A DNA stretch of 64,000 bases from Cercis canadensis (taxonomy: Eukaryota > Streptophyta > Magnoliopsida > Fabales > Fabaceae): the NCBI GenBank assembly GCA_003255065.1, contig QAOA01008052.1, positions 227,489-291,488 on the forward strand. Direction: 5' to 3'. The notes under the pieces were generated by a model that saw only the letters and a list, made by a program, of their open reading frames with translations, was not told the DNA's origin and did no database searches. The number at the start of each line of letters is the position of its first letter. Within the stretch, counting starts at the first letter, position 1. A program made the translations under genes and the position numbers. Shown here piece by piece: positions 22,371 through 35,114 of this stretch.

Positions 22371-25092
22371 CAAAAAATATTGATAGTAATTGATCTTCTT
22401 GTATTTTTAATTTGATTTGGCTGTGCTAGAATTTAATCTTTCTAATGTTCGGAGAGATTTGGGGGGCAGTACAGTGACCAGCGTACAGTGGTGGAGTTAC
22501 AGGGAAGAGTTGCGTCCAGTTTTCTATAAACGGCCAACCTACACAGGCGGTGGCTTGCTGAGACGTGGGCTTGGTGGTGGCTGGATGGGGTTTTATTGAG
22601 ATGGAGGCCTGGGCAAGTGTCATGAACATGGGGATATGAGTGAGAGGGACAAACAGGAGCGAGGAATTGATGAAGGGTGAATATACTCTTAAGTACTTAT
22701 CATATCCTATCTAAATATTTATCTTGCCTCCTCCTAAAGCTCTCAAGACTATTCTGCTCGTCCCGACCCATCACAACCTACCAATAAACAGTAGTAGGAC
22801 GGGTTGACCCGCCATTTTGGAGGGCCAAGAATTTCTCAACCCACCCCACTCTTTCTAAATTTATGAAAAAAAGCCTGTACAAATAAGAGAAAAAAAAAAT
22901 TGGCATTCAACATTCAACATTTTTAGTTCATCAATCATTATCATACATAATTGCCATGCCAAACAACAAATCCAAATATAACAATAATAACATTAGAGTT
23001 TTAAGAGATTAAGTAGATAAATCCAAGACCGTGAGCATAAGAAATTGGGAATTTTAGGGATTAAGAGCTAGGTTTTTTTCTTTTGTAAGTTTGATTTCAA
23101 CTTTTTTTAAAAAAAAAAAATTCACACCCTAAACTCCGGGGCAAGACGGAACCAGTTTATTGACCCGCTTCTAAACAAGCTGGCTAGATATGAACTCACT
23201 CTGCCTCGTATGCATGGCGGGGCGGGCTAGTCTGATGGGCCAAGTCCAACTTGACAACTCTAGTTTCATCACATAAGCAACTCTCACACATTTTAATATC
23301 TCATAATTTTGAGGCTAATTAGTTCTAAGCAACTTAGAAAATATTTAAGTAGATTTTGTTAAAATTGCAAGGTATAAACTAAACTAAAGTTCGTGTTAAA
23401 GTTGTTTTCAGGATTTGTGAGTTCTATGTTTGAACTTAAAGTCATAGCCAAAGTGCCAAAAAAAAAAAAAACTAAAACCCATAGTGATGAGAAAATAAGA
23501 GAAACATAATAGTAGAAATAACACAAATCAATGAATAAATAACTTGAAAGACATTGAGTTAACTCAATTCGTGCACTTGGTGAATCAATTTCACCCGTCC
23601 ATTAGTTGTTTAAAAAATTAATCAAGTTTATTATGTACTTATGGCCCTTTTCGAGTACATATATAAATATGGGTGTTGTTAACCAACCCAAAGATTGTTA
23701 GTGTAGAGACAAATCTATGATATATGGTTAATTAGGCGCACTCTAATTTTAATCATGTTCTAATCCTATGATCCTATCCAAGTGAATTTCTCTTGGACTA
23801 AACCAAGTAAGTGAATTAGTCGAGAGTTGCGGAAGACATTACTTGATTACCTAAATGTAATCCAATAAGAAAACGTGCTATTTGAACTTTCAAAGTAAAT
23901 TAAATACACTATTTTATTTCTCATAAAAAAAAAAAACACACACACACACTATTTTACTAAACGGTTAATAGATTCTTTTAGCAAATGTATAAGTAAATTA
24001 TAAAATTAACAAAGAAATCAACACAAAAGTCAATATTATATAATTAATATACATTTTTAAATCTCCAAACTTTTAATATTTAACAATTAATGCAAATGTA
24101 CTCGTGTTAAATAATTGGTTGAAATATCCGAAACTAGATTTTCAGACATGCTTGTTGGTATGTAAATGTCTATAAGTAATTAATTACTTTTTCTTTTCGT
24201 AGATAAAACTTTCAAATACTCGACTTTGTCAAATCAATATATCTAAACATATACTTAAGCTTTAAGAAATTTCATAATACAAGTGTTATTAGGAAAAAAG
24301 TAAGCTTAGTGACGGCAATGTTCCTTCTTTTGACAAGGTGCAATTCACATTAATTAGGAGTAAAATGAACTTAATCAAACATTTTCCTTTATGAAATAAG
24401 GTTCTAGGTTTGAACCAACTAGGTTCCTAGTTCCCAATGATCCTGTAACATTGCTAAACACCCTGAAAAGTTATCAACAAGAGCTTAGTTCAACTGGTAG
24501 CAAGTTCAACTCCGATCGTTCACCATTGGTTGTGGTTAAGGATTTGATATCAGTGAGAGCATTGTTAGGAGAAAAAAAATCGTAATTGCTCTAACCTTCG
24601 AACGAGATTAGTCTTATGTCCAATTGAAAATTGAGTAAATTAAGGATACTCCTAGTATTAACTAAAAAATAAACACCCTGTTGGAGAGAATTCATCTGTA
24701 AATCATTTACAAAATACACGCAGCACTTTTGTACGGGGCAGTTAAAAATTCAGCGGACAGGCCCTACACGTGAGGCAGAAAGCTGGTAACGCTCAATTCG
24801 TGAACCATCTTCACTGGATTTAGAATAATTCAATTCCATATATTCAAGCAACTAAACCATCCAGTTAATTATTCAAGAAGTCAATAGCTTAACGTAGTGA
24901 AATTAAAGTTTGTAATAAAGAGTATAAATTTCGTATTCTAATAATCCTTTTCTAATTTACCCTAAAAAGATCAATTCTCATTTCCGTAAGGACCCGGCAA
25001 TATATATTTAAAACTGAAACAGAAAACATGTTTCTATCCCCAATACAAGAAATTAAGAGAAACTATTGCTTAAAAACATATTGAAATCAAGC
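22371..25092. other. Spacer between the LINE fragment and the ATL pseudogene
   Basis: No gene is supported. GC-richer patches at about 22740-22860 and 23130-23240 share GACCCGC and GGGCC motifs and may be ends of an unresolved repeat. A SINE lies at 23388-23470, and a short CA microsatellite at 23934-23950. A possible SINE (TTAGTTCAACTGGTAGCAAG) begins near 24485. About 24990-25092 resembles the leader of the functional ATL gene. Confidence 0.5.
23388..23470 (+). repeat. SINE-like element, family A, 5'-truncated
   Basis: GATTTGTGAGTTCTATG, TTTGAACTTAA, ATAGCCAAAGTGCC and a poly(A) tail match the family. ACTAAA at both ends may be a short target duplication. Confidence 0.45.
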
Positions 25093-25655
25093 ATGGGGTT
25101 TGCGCGTTATTGGCCGTAGTCTTGTTCATCATCATCATCCATTTCTATGCAAGATACCTGCAAAAAAAGCAGCAAAGAAGACGCAACGCAATGATCTTTT
25201 TATCAGATTAGTACTCAAATAGCAGAGGTTGATGCGAGTTCCGTGGAGTCAACCAATTGCGGGCTTGACCCTTTGATCATAGCCTCACTGCCTAAACTCT
25301 TGTACAAGCAATCGGAGAAGTTCAGCCAATGTGAAGTTATAGAGTGCTCGGTTTGCTTAGGCAGTACTGTGGAAGATGCAACAATTAGGGTTTTACCAAA
25401 TTGTAAGCACATGTTTCATGCTGATTGTGTTGCAGGTGGTTTGGTTGGAACACTACTTGCCCAATTTGTCGAACCCTGGTTGAGCCCATGGTGCAGCCCG
25501 GTCATGGTCAAGTAGAGGATGGTGTGCCAAATGATGCTAATGATTTGGAGAAGGTTGGTGGATCAGGGTTAAGAATTGCTTCTTTCAAAAGGATGCTTAG
25601 TAGGGAAAGATCATCCACAGAATCAAAAGACATAGAAAAGCATATATCAGCTTGA
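25093..25655 (+). pseudogene. ATL RING-H2 pseudogene, tandem duplicate of the gene at 20395
   Basis: The sequence starts with the same ATGGGGTTT and ends with a related RIASFKRMLSRERSS tail. About 60 nt of the 5' end, covering the first half of the membrane segment, are missing, and the ATG frame stops within nine codons. A frameshift near 25203 precedes the GLD box (CGLDPLIIASLPKLLY). A further frameshift near 25435, between CKHMFHADCV and NTTCPIC, breaks the RING finger across frames. Each part is otherwise well conserved with the 5' gene, so the duplication is not ancient. No RING protein can be made. Confidence 0.9.
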
Positions 25656-25775
25656 CCAATATTTAGCTTAGTAGTCAGTCACCGTGTTAGGTTCTATTTT
25701 GAATTATTCATTATATATGAGCTAACATGAATATTTTATTATATATATATATATATATATATGGTTGAGCACTTA

Positions 25776-26177
25776 CCCTTTGTTTGAATTGAGAGAAGAA
25801 AATGGAGGTGAAAAATTATTTTTTATTGTTTGGTTGTAGGAGAGAAAATTGAAGGGAGGGAATTTGCACGAAAAGTAGATTTGGAGCCCAGCAAAAATTG
25901 TCTCCATACATGGAGAGAAAATACAATCAAGGGGCTAAAAGAGACAATTGGACCATTTAGCCCCTATTAATAACACTAGTCTCAACTTTTTACAAAGGTA
26001 AAGGTGTAATTTTATATTTTATTAAATTTAAAAAGTTATTATCTCTCTATTTTCTTTTCTCTCATTTTTATCCTATCCAAACACTAAAAAAAAAAATTAT
26101 TTTCTCTTTATTTTCTATCCTCTCTCTTCTCTTTCTTTCTATTTTTTTCTCTCAATTTTCTCCTCCCATCCAAGTAT
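25776..26177. mobile_element. Probable MITE (about 400 bp)
   Basis: The left end CCCTTTGTTTGAATTGAGAG and the inverted right end ACTTGGATGGGAGGAGAAAA are imperfectly complementary purine-rich arms around an AT-rich core. Composition recalls the Tourist-like element at 10897. Exact ends and TSD are unclear. Confidence 0.35.
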
Positions 26178-27796
26178 TAGTATTCTATCATGAAGATCTT
26201 ATATTCACATCTTATTAGAAGGTGAATGAAATTTTGGGTGGGAATAGCTACGCCTTTTGTGTAGCCTTCAATTGACAAAAAAAAAAAAAAAATCAAAGTT
26301 TTATATCATTTTTTAAGAATATAAAGGCCGTGACTCTATACTTTTATAGCTAGCCTATATATGCTTGCAGGGATGAAGTTTGTATCTCACTAATTACCAT
26401 TTTTTCTGTAGGTTTGGGGATTATTTACATGACATTTTCCCTGTACAGAAAATTATTTTAATGTTTGAATTAAGGGATGGAAATGATAAAATATTATTGG
26501 AAATTTGATGGATTATTGCCTATATAAATTGTCTGTAATTTGATGAGAGATTATAAATTATAGATAAACTTTTGTAAGATTCTCAGAATTTTTGGAATAT
26601 TTACTACATATAATTAACCAATGGATATAATGTATCTTTGAGTTTGAAAGAAATATTTGATTTGACCAAGAGGATCGGCTCCACTGGTATGATCAAAACG
26701 ATTAGACAATATTTAGTTTAATTTTTGTTGGTGATAATTTGTTGGTAAGCATTTATCAATTATAGTGCACTTTGCCTTGAAGATGAAGAAATCTATCTAT
26801 CTTAATTTTTTTTATAGAAAAAAAATATATAAATTTTATTATTATGAGGTGTAAAAACTTAGTATAATTAACCATATAATATCGAAAAATATTTTAATCA
26901 TTTTACACGGTGTGATAGACACTTCCTTAAAAAGTATATGCTTTACCCACTTTTTAGGGTTTTTTTTTTTTTTAATCTCTCAAACTTGAGAGGAGTAAAC
27001 TTAAAGAAATATGTAATTTGACTTATTGTAGAATTAATATAAAATTGAAAAATAGACAAGAGGAGAATGACACTTACACCATTATTCCAGCGGTTTTTTC
27101 AATTATCGAGTGATTAGATCTGATCTCTCTAGATACTATATGTAATTAAATTGATTACATGATCATAATGGATCCCCTTCCTATATTTTTAATTCGATTG
27201 ATGGTGACTTTTGTTTTTATTTTTATTTTTTCATCAAAAGTTATAAAATAGGAGATAATTTATATTCTCTTAAATTTTTATTTTACTTACTTTTAATGAT
27301 ATTTAAACACAAAACTTTCGTAATAGAGTATTGATTTATCAGTAATTATGAATCTGTAAAAATTGAAACCGTATACATAATTAGCCAAATTCAACCCTTT
27401 TGAAATTTAATGTTCAAAAAATTTATGGGATAGTTTTATCCGAATTTAATGTTAAAAGAATTAATGCTAGAGTGCGATCGGGGTTTACCAAACTTCTTAT
27501 CCAAAAGATGTGGCAATCCAAATCAACATTGCCACGTCATCAATCAAATTAAAATGAATTACCCAACTAATACTAAGACAGAAAGAAATTATGTGGTAAA
27601 TCTTGGACCCCACATTTTTTTTTTTTGTAATTATGACTTTTATATTTTTTTGGTTTGATTAATTAGTGATGTCACAATTTGTACATTGATTGTCACCTTT
27701 ATATAAAATTTTCTGTAAAATTTTTCTCTAGATTACTAGATACAAAAAGGAGGGGAGAACATTGAATAAAAAAATAATTATCAGGTGTGATCAAAG

Positions 27797-27996
27797 GAGA
27801 TTTCTTAGATATTTTGTTGTATGTCATACTATATAAGAATAGTTAATGTATAAATGACATGTGTACAAATTAACTATTTTTAAGTTTTTTTGAGAAAATA
27901 AGATAAATTAATTTTATATCAAATAAAATATAAAAATTACGTATGATTGTCACGTCAGTATAGTATAACATACACATGTAGTATCATAAAATTCTC
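27797..27996. mobile_element. MITE-like element, copy 2 (about 200 bp)
   Basis: Ends GAGATTTCTTAGATA and inverted GAGAATTTTATGATAC, plus a shared AAATGACATGTGTACAAATTA core, match the copy at 9845-10054. The two copies are in the same orientation about 18 kb apart. Confidence 0.6.
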
Positions 27997-29000
27997 GAAT
28001 GATAATAGATCTAAATAGTTTGTAAGAGGTTAGGATTTTAAAACTCAATATCATTATATAATAAAAAAAAAAAAAAAAGGGAGAGGACAACATTAAACAT
28101 TACCATACAAATATGTAAAGCAACTACGTGTGGTTAAGTTGTGAGAAGTTTAGATATGTAATTTGAAGAATATCAAGGGTTCAAATCTTTGTATTATCAT
28201 GTAACAAAAAAAAAGAATATTACCATACTAATGTGAGATCCATCAATTAAAGATGATAAAAATGAATTTGGATCAAATAAATTTACCTATTTGTCAGGTT
28301 CAATATATTCCATAGTTAAAAAAAAAAAAAATTGCTTTTTAAACAATTCCTCATTTCATTTCTAGAGGTTTTAAAACATCTAAAAGTATGAATTTCATTT
28401 GGAAAACTATATAATTTCACGATTTCTTTTATTTCAAAACAAATATATATCTATGATGAATGTAAAAATATGAATTGAAATCCTTATCATCTGGCTACTG
28501 TTTGAGAGAGAGAGAGCTTGTTACGATAATCAAACTAAATGAACAAATAGTAGCAAAAGAAACTTAATGAACAAATAACTGTGTAAAGACATTAAGTTCG
28601 ATTTGTATATTGATGAATGAAACTTACCTATCCATTTTGTTTAAAAAGTCAAGTATATTGAGCACTTAAATTAAGTATATTCCGAGTTCATATATAAATA
28701 TAGGCAAGATTGACCTAAACATATGATATATAGTTAGACACAGTCACATGTTTTAATCATGTTCTAATCCTATCCAAGTAAAATTCTATTGGACCGCCCC
28801 AAATAGACGAATTAGTTGAGATCTGGAAAAAATGACCAGACACTACCGAAGAACCTAACCACAAACCAGAAAAAAAAAAAATGCTGTTAATCAAGTCCTT
28901 AATTAGGGAATAAATAAACTCTTTTTTTTTTTTTTACATGAAGAAGTTTAAATTTAATACTCTTACAAATTAGCTAATCGTGTTCAATAAATACAATATT

Positions 29001-29094
29001 TTTTTTTTGGTACTTTGGCTACAACTTGAATTCGAACACAGAACCTACAAGTCCTAAAGATGACCTTAATACTATTCATCACAAGCCGTTTGGT
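29001..29094 (-). repeat. SINE family A copy with target-site duplication
   Basis: The reverse complement shows an A-box-like GTGATGAATAGTATTAAG, a B-box TGTTCGAATTC, GTAGCCAAAGTACC and a poly(A) tail. Near-identical direct repeats AATAAATACAATATT (28986-29000) and AATAAATACACTATT (29095-29109) flank it, so it inserted by retroposition. Confidence 0.7.
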
Positions 29095-31479
29095 AATAAA
29101 TACACTATTTTACTAACTAGTAATATATTCTTTTAGTTGGCACTATTTTTAATAAATGTTAAATATAAAAATTAATACAACTAATTAAAAAAATTGGTCA
29201 AGTAATGGGCTTTTAGTTTAGTGGTGAGAAACTTTAACTCTTCGTTTGAATTTGTTGATAAAACATTTCGCATAAGCTATGTCTTTGGTTTTGGCACAAC
29301 CTAATTTGTTCTTAAATTTTTTATTTTCTCTCACAAAAAAAATTGGTCAAAAAATATATTTATTATTCCTTAATTAATACTTTTCGGTTAGTAAAATAAA
29401 TTGGTCACTTCATAAGGTTTCTGATTTTGATAGATTGATTACAAATTTCAATTGACTAATGATACGATTAGATTTCATTTAGAAAACAAAAGCAATCTCC
29501 TTTTCAGCAAGCAAGAGATCTTGTTAATGGGTTTCTTCAAAATTGTCATCATCAATCAAACATGATTACTTTGCATGACTTTCTGAGGTATGGAATTATG
29601 AATTTATGAACAGGATATTATTGTCTTATTGGGTTCTCTAAACTTGATTGAACCAATTCAATGGCTTAGGTAACCATAACAATTCCATGGCAAGAAAATG
29701 TAATTGGCAAATCAATAGAACCGTTTTGATCATGGCATTTATTCCTAGACAAATCTCACTTACATCTCAAATGGGAACTAGTTTGATTTTAGTTTAGAAA
29801 CCTCAAACAATTTGGCAATTTTAACAGATTCGTAATCTTCTAATTTCTCTTAAAATCCATTATGCATTCTGTGTTTTAATGCAAATCTTAATTTGAGGTA
29901 TATATTTCTCAATAACTCTAAGTAAACCACAATAAATGCTCATAAAAAATAAAAAATAAAAAAAACAAACAAAAAAAAGAAGCAAATCACAATAAATGGC
30001 TGGATCTTTGCATATATTCTCATAAATTTTCACCCATAAAAAATGCTGAACCTTTTTGGTTCCAAACTCAAAATTTGGGTCTCTTGCAATGTTCTTTTCA
30101 GTCCAAGGCTAGGATTCTTCCAACTTGTCACTACCAATCATATCTTTTTGCAGAATATGAAAGTGACACAAAGTTTGTAGTTCACACACTGCAGAAGCCA
30201 TTGATTAAGCTATTCACAATTTAGACCCCATGATTCAACTTACTCTCTTTACCTTTTTCCATTAAGAAGGGTATCTATTAATGGCATTTCATAGAATTAA
30301 AAGAAATATTTACCCAAAATTGGATTTGACCCTGTCTGCAGCTGATCCAATCAATGAAAAAAGGGTGATTATGATTATGATGGTGAGGGTGATATCTTCA
30401 TAATGAAAAAAGATTACAGCCTCATGATGACCCATGTGAATGTATTTCTTGTTGCTTTGACAAATATTTCCAGAAATATTTTTAGTAATATTTGCTTTTA
30501 AACTGGAAAATGTGATTAAGGTCAAATTTATTTGAGAAATATTTTAATTTCATATATATAGAAGGTTTTGGGATATAGATTAGTTGCCTTATATATAAAT
30601 TTGATGCATTTTATATTCCTTTAAAATGGAAAAATGTTAAGGCTGCCAGGTTGGAGACTGCTCATATTTCCAAACAAGTTTCCTTTCTAAGCTGTGTAGG
30701 TATTATTACTTAAATAGCTCTTGTTTGTTTGCAAGCTTTTGTTATCCATTAATTGGAATAATAAATAAAGTCTAAATATGTAAGCGATGGATTGAAGTAA
30801 AAGTCTGGATTTCAATTTATTTTTTTGCCCAAAAAAATAAAAACTATCCTTGTGTTCTTTTCTTTGTGCTATTCTTATTTACTGCCTAAGAAAAATGGAA
30901 TTTAGGTCATTATTAAAAAGGATTGAAAAAGGGACATGCACATATATTTAAGTTCCATGTAAGTCACTTCACTAATAATTTGAGAAAGTTAATTAGAAGG
31001 ATATTATTTTTTTTTTAAAAAAAATANAAGGATATTATTTTTTTAAAAAAAAATACTCATTCAAATTGCTTAGGTGTCAAAAGATTTCGAGGTTTCTAAA
31101 CTAAGATTTTGCATCTCAATTATTCCAATTTCGTATTTAAACCCAAAAATTGTTCATTAAAAGTTAAAAATTTAATCCAATAAAAATGAATTTAGGGTGT
31201 CATAAAACTAGTAAAATCAAGTGACATAAATATTAATAAACTCCTACATATATACATGTCTCTAATTGAATTGGTTCAGTGGATAAACTCAAACACAATG
31301 CAACTCGAGAATTGTGAGTCCCTTGCTTGGGTTGGATAAAATGTGACTTACCCTATTGCCAAACAGAGTTTTTAACCTTAATCATTTTCCAAAATTGACC
31401 AAAGCAAGCTTCCATTTGTGACTAGGAAATAAATGGGTGTAATATTTCAAGATAGAGGGTACACAAAACAAATGAACTA

Positions 31480-31630
31480 TCCATTAATTTCATGTAGTAG
31501 GGTTTCGGGTTCGAGCTATTGGGTATGCAATTGTGTCTATTGGAAGAGTTTTGCCGTCCTTGTAATCCTTGACTCGAAACCGGATTAATCGGGCGAAGCC
31601 CGGACACAAGTGAGAAACAAAAAAAAAAAA
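31480..31630 (+). repeat. SINE-like element, family B
   Basis: GGGTTCGAGC at 31507 is a good B-box. The body ends in GGATTAATCGGGCGAAGCC and CGGACAC before a poly(A) tail, a 3' end layout seen in several plant SINEs. It is unrelated to family A in this window. Its 5' limit and TSD are not resolved. Confidence 0.45.
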
Positions 31631-32335
31631 TAGGGAGAAAAATGAAACTTACTTGCTATAAATCTTAAAAATAGCAAAGATTTGTCATAGAGAAGAGACG
31701 GGTTAGTAAGTAAGAAAGCATTTTTACCAGCACAGATCCTTAAAAGCTTGCTTTCCCACAGAGAAAGGCAGAAAGTGAGTGAGTGAGAAAAACATGGGCG
31801 AGAAAACCGAGAAAGCAAGAAAGATTCTGATGAATGCTTGGATTTCCGGGCTTTGAAAAACTCTTTCTTCTCGGATTTATTTTCTCGGACATTCAAAAGT
31901 TTCTGAGAAAATCCCGGGAACAACTTATAGATACTTTCTTCGGCTACACTCACTCTCTTTCTCTCTTTCTCTCTCTATCTAAGATTTTCATTAGCACTAG
32001 ACAAGGTTCACTCTTCTTTGATTGGCGTTTTGGTAGGCGCATTCTTCTCTATTCTTTTGAGATTTTCCTTCCATATATCCCGGTATTGTTTTGAAAAAAA
32101 AAAAAAAAAGTGATTTTTTGTTACTCATTTTAGATTATGTTTCTGTGATTTTGTGATCCTTCAAATGGGTATTTGGATCTTTTATTGAATTCCCTCAATT
32201 GGGTTTTCTTCACTCTGTATATTTAAATTTGGATTCGTTCTCTTGTCAATGGCAGAAACGAGAGGATTTGGATTTCTCAGAAGGGAAACGCAGAGAAAAG
32301 CATAACACTTTTCTTTCCCTGTTTCAGAACAGAAC

Positions 32336-34527
32336 ATGTGCAGCAACACTAGCAGCAGCAGTGGTGGTGGTGGTGGTGGTTGTGGCTGTAATGGTGGCAA
32401 TGGAAACGGTGGTGTTTGGAGTAGTCCTGGCTTGAAGATAAAGCAGCAAAAGCGTCCAAAAATTCCAAAACGAGGGCCTGGTGTGGCTGAACTGGAGAAG
32501 ATCATTAGAGAACAGAATGGTGAAGGTATTTCTTCACCTTGTTTCAGTTCTTATCAAAATCAAACTAATCCTTGCAATCCTTTATCTTTGAAACCTCACC
32601 CTCCACCGCCTCCGCCGCCTCCTCCACCGTCTATGACCATGGCATCACGCGGGATGGCGGTACCGGCTTCTCATTCAAGTTCTTTGCCTTCTCATGTCCC
32701 TTTAGCCCCAAAATTTGATCATCTAAGCCCTGCTACACCACCAAACATGGCTGCTCTTTATGGTAATGGTGGCTATGGTACAGCATTAAGAAGGAGTAAT
32801 AGTGGGTCAGGGCTGGTTTTGCCAGAGCAACCCTATTTCCCAATGAATCTAAGCTCATGCAGGTCCAATATTGATGGGTTGGATGGGAGCCAATCTGACT
32901 CTGGCAATTCTTCTTCAAGGAATTTGTCCACTGAATCTAACCCATTATGGTCTTATCCTCCTTTGATTCCTAAGAGGCATAATACTCAATGTCCACCTCC
33001 TATGGTAAAGTTTATGGCTTTATTCATTTTCCTATGTCAGCATTTTCCCTTTTTATACGTAACATGTTTCTCACTTGGTATGTGAAAAAAAACTAATTGC
33101 AGATGAATCAGTTTTTAGGGTCCGGTACACCGGCGCCGCCTTCGCCGACCTCTTTACCTTCTGGACTGCACAATCATGTAGAGCCCCCTTCAAACCAAAG
33201 TTCATACTACAACTACACAGTCAGGGCCCCAGAGGAACAGAAGGTAGTTGCTTTTCCTTCAACTATTGTTTTTGTCAATGATTTTGATATTAATGTCAAT
33301 TTGGGTTGGTTTGATTTAATATGTCTGGTCTGAAAAATAGCTGTTTGATTCCTTTATAAATTGTTCTTGGTGTAATAGTAGTATGCAAATTTGTGTTTGT
33401 TTTTGTGCCTGTGAAGAGTAAATATGTTTGGTGATTGATGGTCTTAGGCCTAAGATCACATCATCATCGTTTTTTTTTTCTTTTGATTTGTGGTAACTTC
33501 GGAAATTAATTAGAAGGGTTAAGCTATGGGTAATTCTGTCATAAAAGTCCTCAGTTCGATACTTCAAATCTTATTGGAATTTGGGTCAGATGACCTATGC
33601 GAGGAGATAAATTATGCCCTGTTATGTAGCCTTCTATGAACCAAATAGAAATTCATTTAGATCTTCTTTAAATTTAATTAAAGATATAGAAATTGATCCT
33701 ATTTGACACACCCCATTGAACACTGAATTCATGATGAGAATTGCAAATTTTCTCAATTGTATCATGATGATAAATTGATGGTTTGTTGTATGGTGTAGAT
33801 TGTTGGCATGAAGAGGCCTCACCCCTTGTCAATGTCATTGGACAACTCTCTGGTTCCTCCAAGTCACTTCCAATATTCTCCAAATTTCCCCCCTTACAAT
33901 AGGCCACACCAATCATCTCCAAATGATAATCACAGTTCAAACAGTTTTGCTTCTCCTAATGAGAGCCACAGGTTGGTACCTTAATTGATCTTTTCCTTAA
34001 ACTTTTCATCTTACCTCTTCAAATTGTATATGTTTTATTGTTTTATCAAATGCTTTCAATGCCTTTCTCAGGGATGCAAAATGGGGCAGCACTTTAGAAC
34101 TTAATGGAAAAAGGTTCAATTATGACAATGGAGGGTCAAGCCATGCAAATTTTCCAACATTTGGTGCTCCTTCACCACCTATGCATATATTTCAAGGAGA
34201 ACTCTCCATGTGCAATGTGCTCCCTTACCGAGTTCCTGAAGTAAGTTGTAAACTATTATCTCAAGGTTCCAATTTCCAAATAGTTTTCACTCCTTATAAT
34301 ATAAATGTGTGTGTAGCTGAATATCATTTTTTCTTCTCTTTTAAAATTTACAGAGTAGAATGGAAGACTCATACCAAAGGTCAGAATCAAGTGGATCAGA
34401 TCATAAGCCTTTCTATAGCTTTTTGGAAGTGAAGGAGCAGTTGGGCAAGAAAGATGCAGGACTAGGCTCAAATCATGAGGATTGTGAAGCAGGAACTGAT
34501 GGCATTGATCTTAGCTTGAAGCTCTGA
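32336..34527 (+). CDS. SPL/NOZZLE-SPEAR-like transcriptional repressor with C-terminal EAR motif
   Basis: Five exons (32336-33004, 33103-33243, 33799-33971, 34072-34240, 34354-34527) give 441 aa with GT-AG introns in phase. The N-terminus has Ser- and Gly-rich runs, then a basic KRPKIPKRGPGVAELEKIIR segment resembling the SPL motif that forms a DNA-binding or dimerisation helix. A ten-residue proline run and Ser/Pro/Asn-rich sequence follow. The last exon has FYSFLEVKEQ and ends exactly in IDLSLKL, an LxLxL EAR motif that recruits TOPLESS co-repressors. This layout fits the SPL/SPEAR (TIE) adaptors that repress TCP-type factors in organ and sporocyte development. Precise orthology is not decided here. 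Some donors read through, giving false short extensions at 33005 and 33244. Confidence 0.85.
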
Positions 34528-34940
34528 GTTTGCATTTGCATTTTGCAAAACTGGTTTAGATATGAGGATGAAGAGGTGAATTGGATTGCAAGTGAAACAA
34601 AGGGAATGTTTTGGGATTGTAGGTGGAAGCTGAAATGAAGTTAGGAGACTTTGGGGGTGGGGGATAATAGATGCACCTGGTTTTTCAAAAAAACATATTC
34701 TATGAAGGGAAATGTAAGGAGAATTGTGAAGGGATCATAGTGTTTTTTTTTTTTTTTTTTTTTTGGGTTAGGAATGTTGGTTTAAACTCTTATTTCCATT
34801 TGGTTTATGGCTTTTATGGTTCAATATTCTCTTGTTTTCAATTTGGTTAAGATGTCACTTTGTTTGTTCTAATTTTTAAGAATATTTTCGTTTCTCTACA
34901 TTTTGTTGTTAGAATTTAGTGATTCAATGGTGAGAAAGAA

Positions 34941-35114
34941 AAACTTGATTTAGAGGCTTCCACCATTAAATTAATTGTAAACTTAGTCTTTATAAATGAA
35001 TCACTTTTGTCTCTCAATTGTCTTANGACAAACTTGATTTAGAGGCTTCCACCATTAAATTAATTGTAAACTTAGTCTTTATAAATGAATCACTTTTGTC
35101 TCTCAATTGTCTTA
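34941..35114. repeat. 85-bp direct duplication around a single N (likely assembly join)
   Basis: AAACTTGATTTAGAGGCTTC starts at 34941 and again at 35030. The copies appear identical through TCTCAATTGTCTTA. The N at 35026 lies between them, as at 6988. Confidence 0.85.

Larger units (their letters stand above)
25656..32335. other. Repeat-rich spacer, no gene recognised
   Basis: The spacer contains a TA microsatellite (about 25740-25761), MITEs at 25776-26177 and 27797-27996, and SINE-like copies at 29001-29094 (-) and 31480-31630 (+). It also has several poly(A)/poly(T) runs and one single-N join at 31027. The end (about 31930-32335), with a CT-rich tract, is likely leader of the SPEAR-like gene. 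Short ORFs lack support. Confidence 0.55.

Noticed and set aside
31585-31953. 122-codon minus ORF upstream of the SPEAR-like gene
   Set aside because: It covers a SINE poly(A) and CT-rich leader sequence; no domain.
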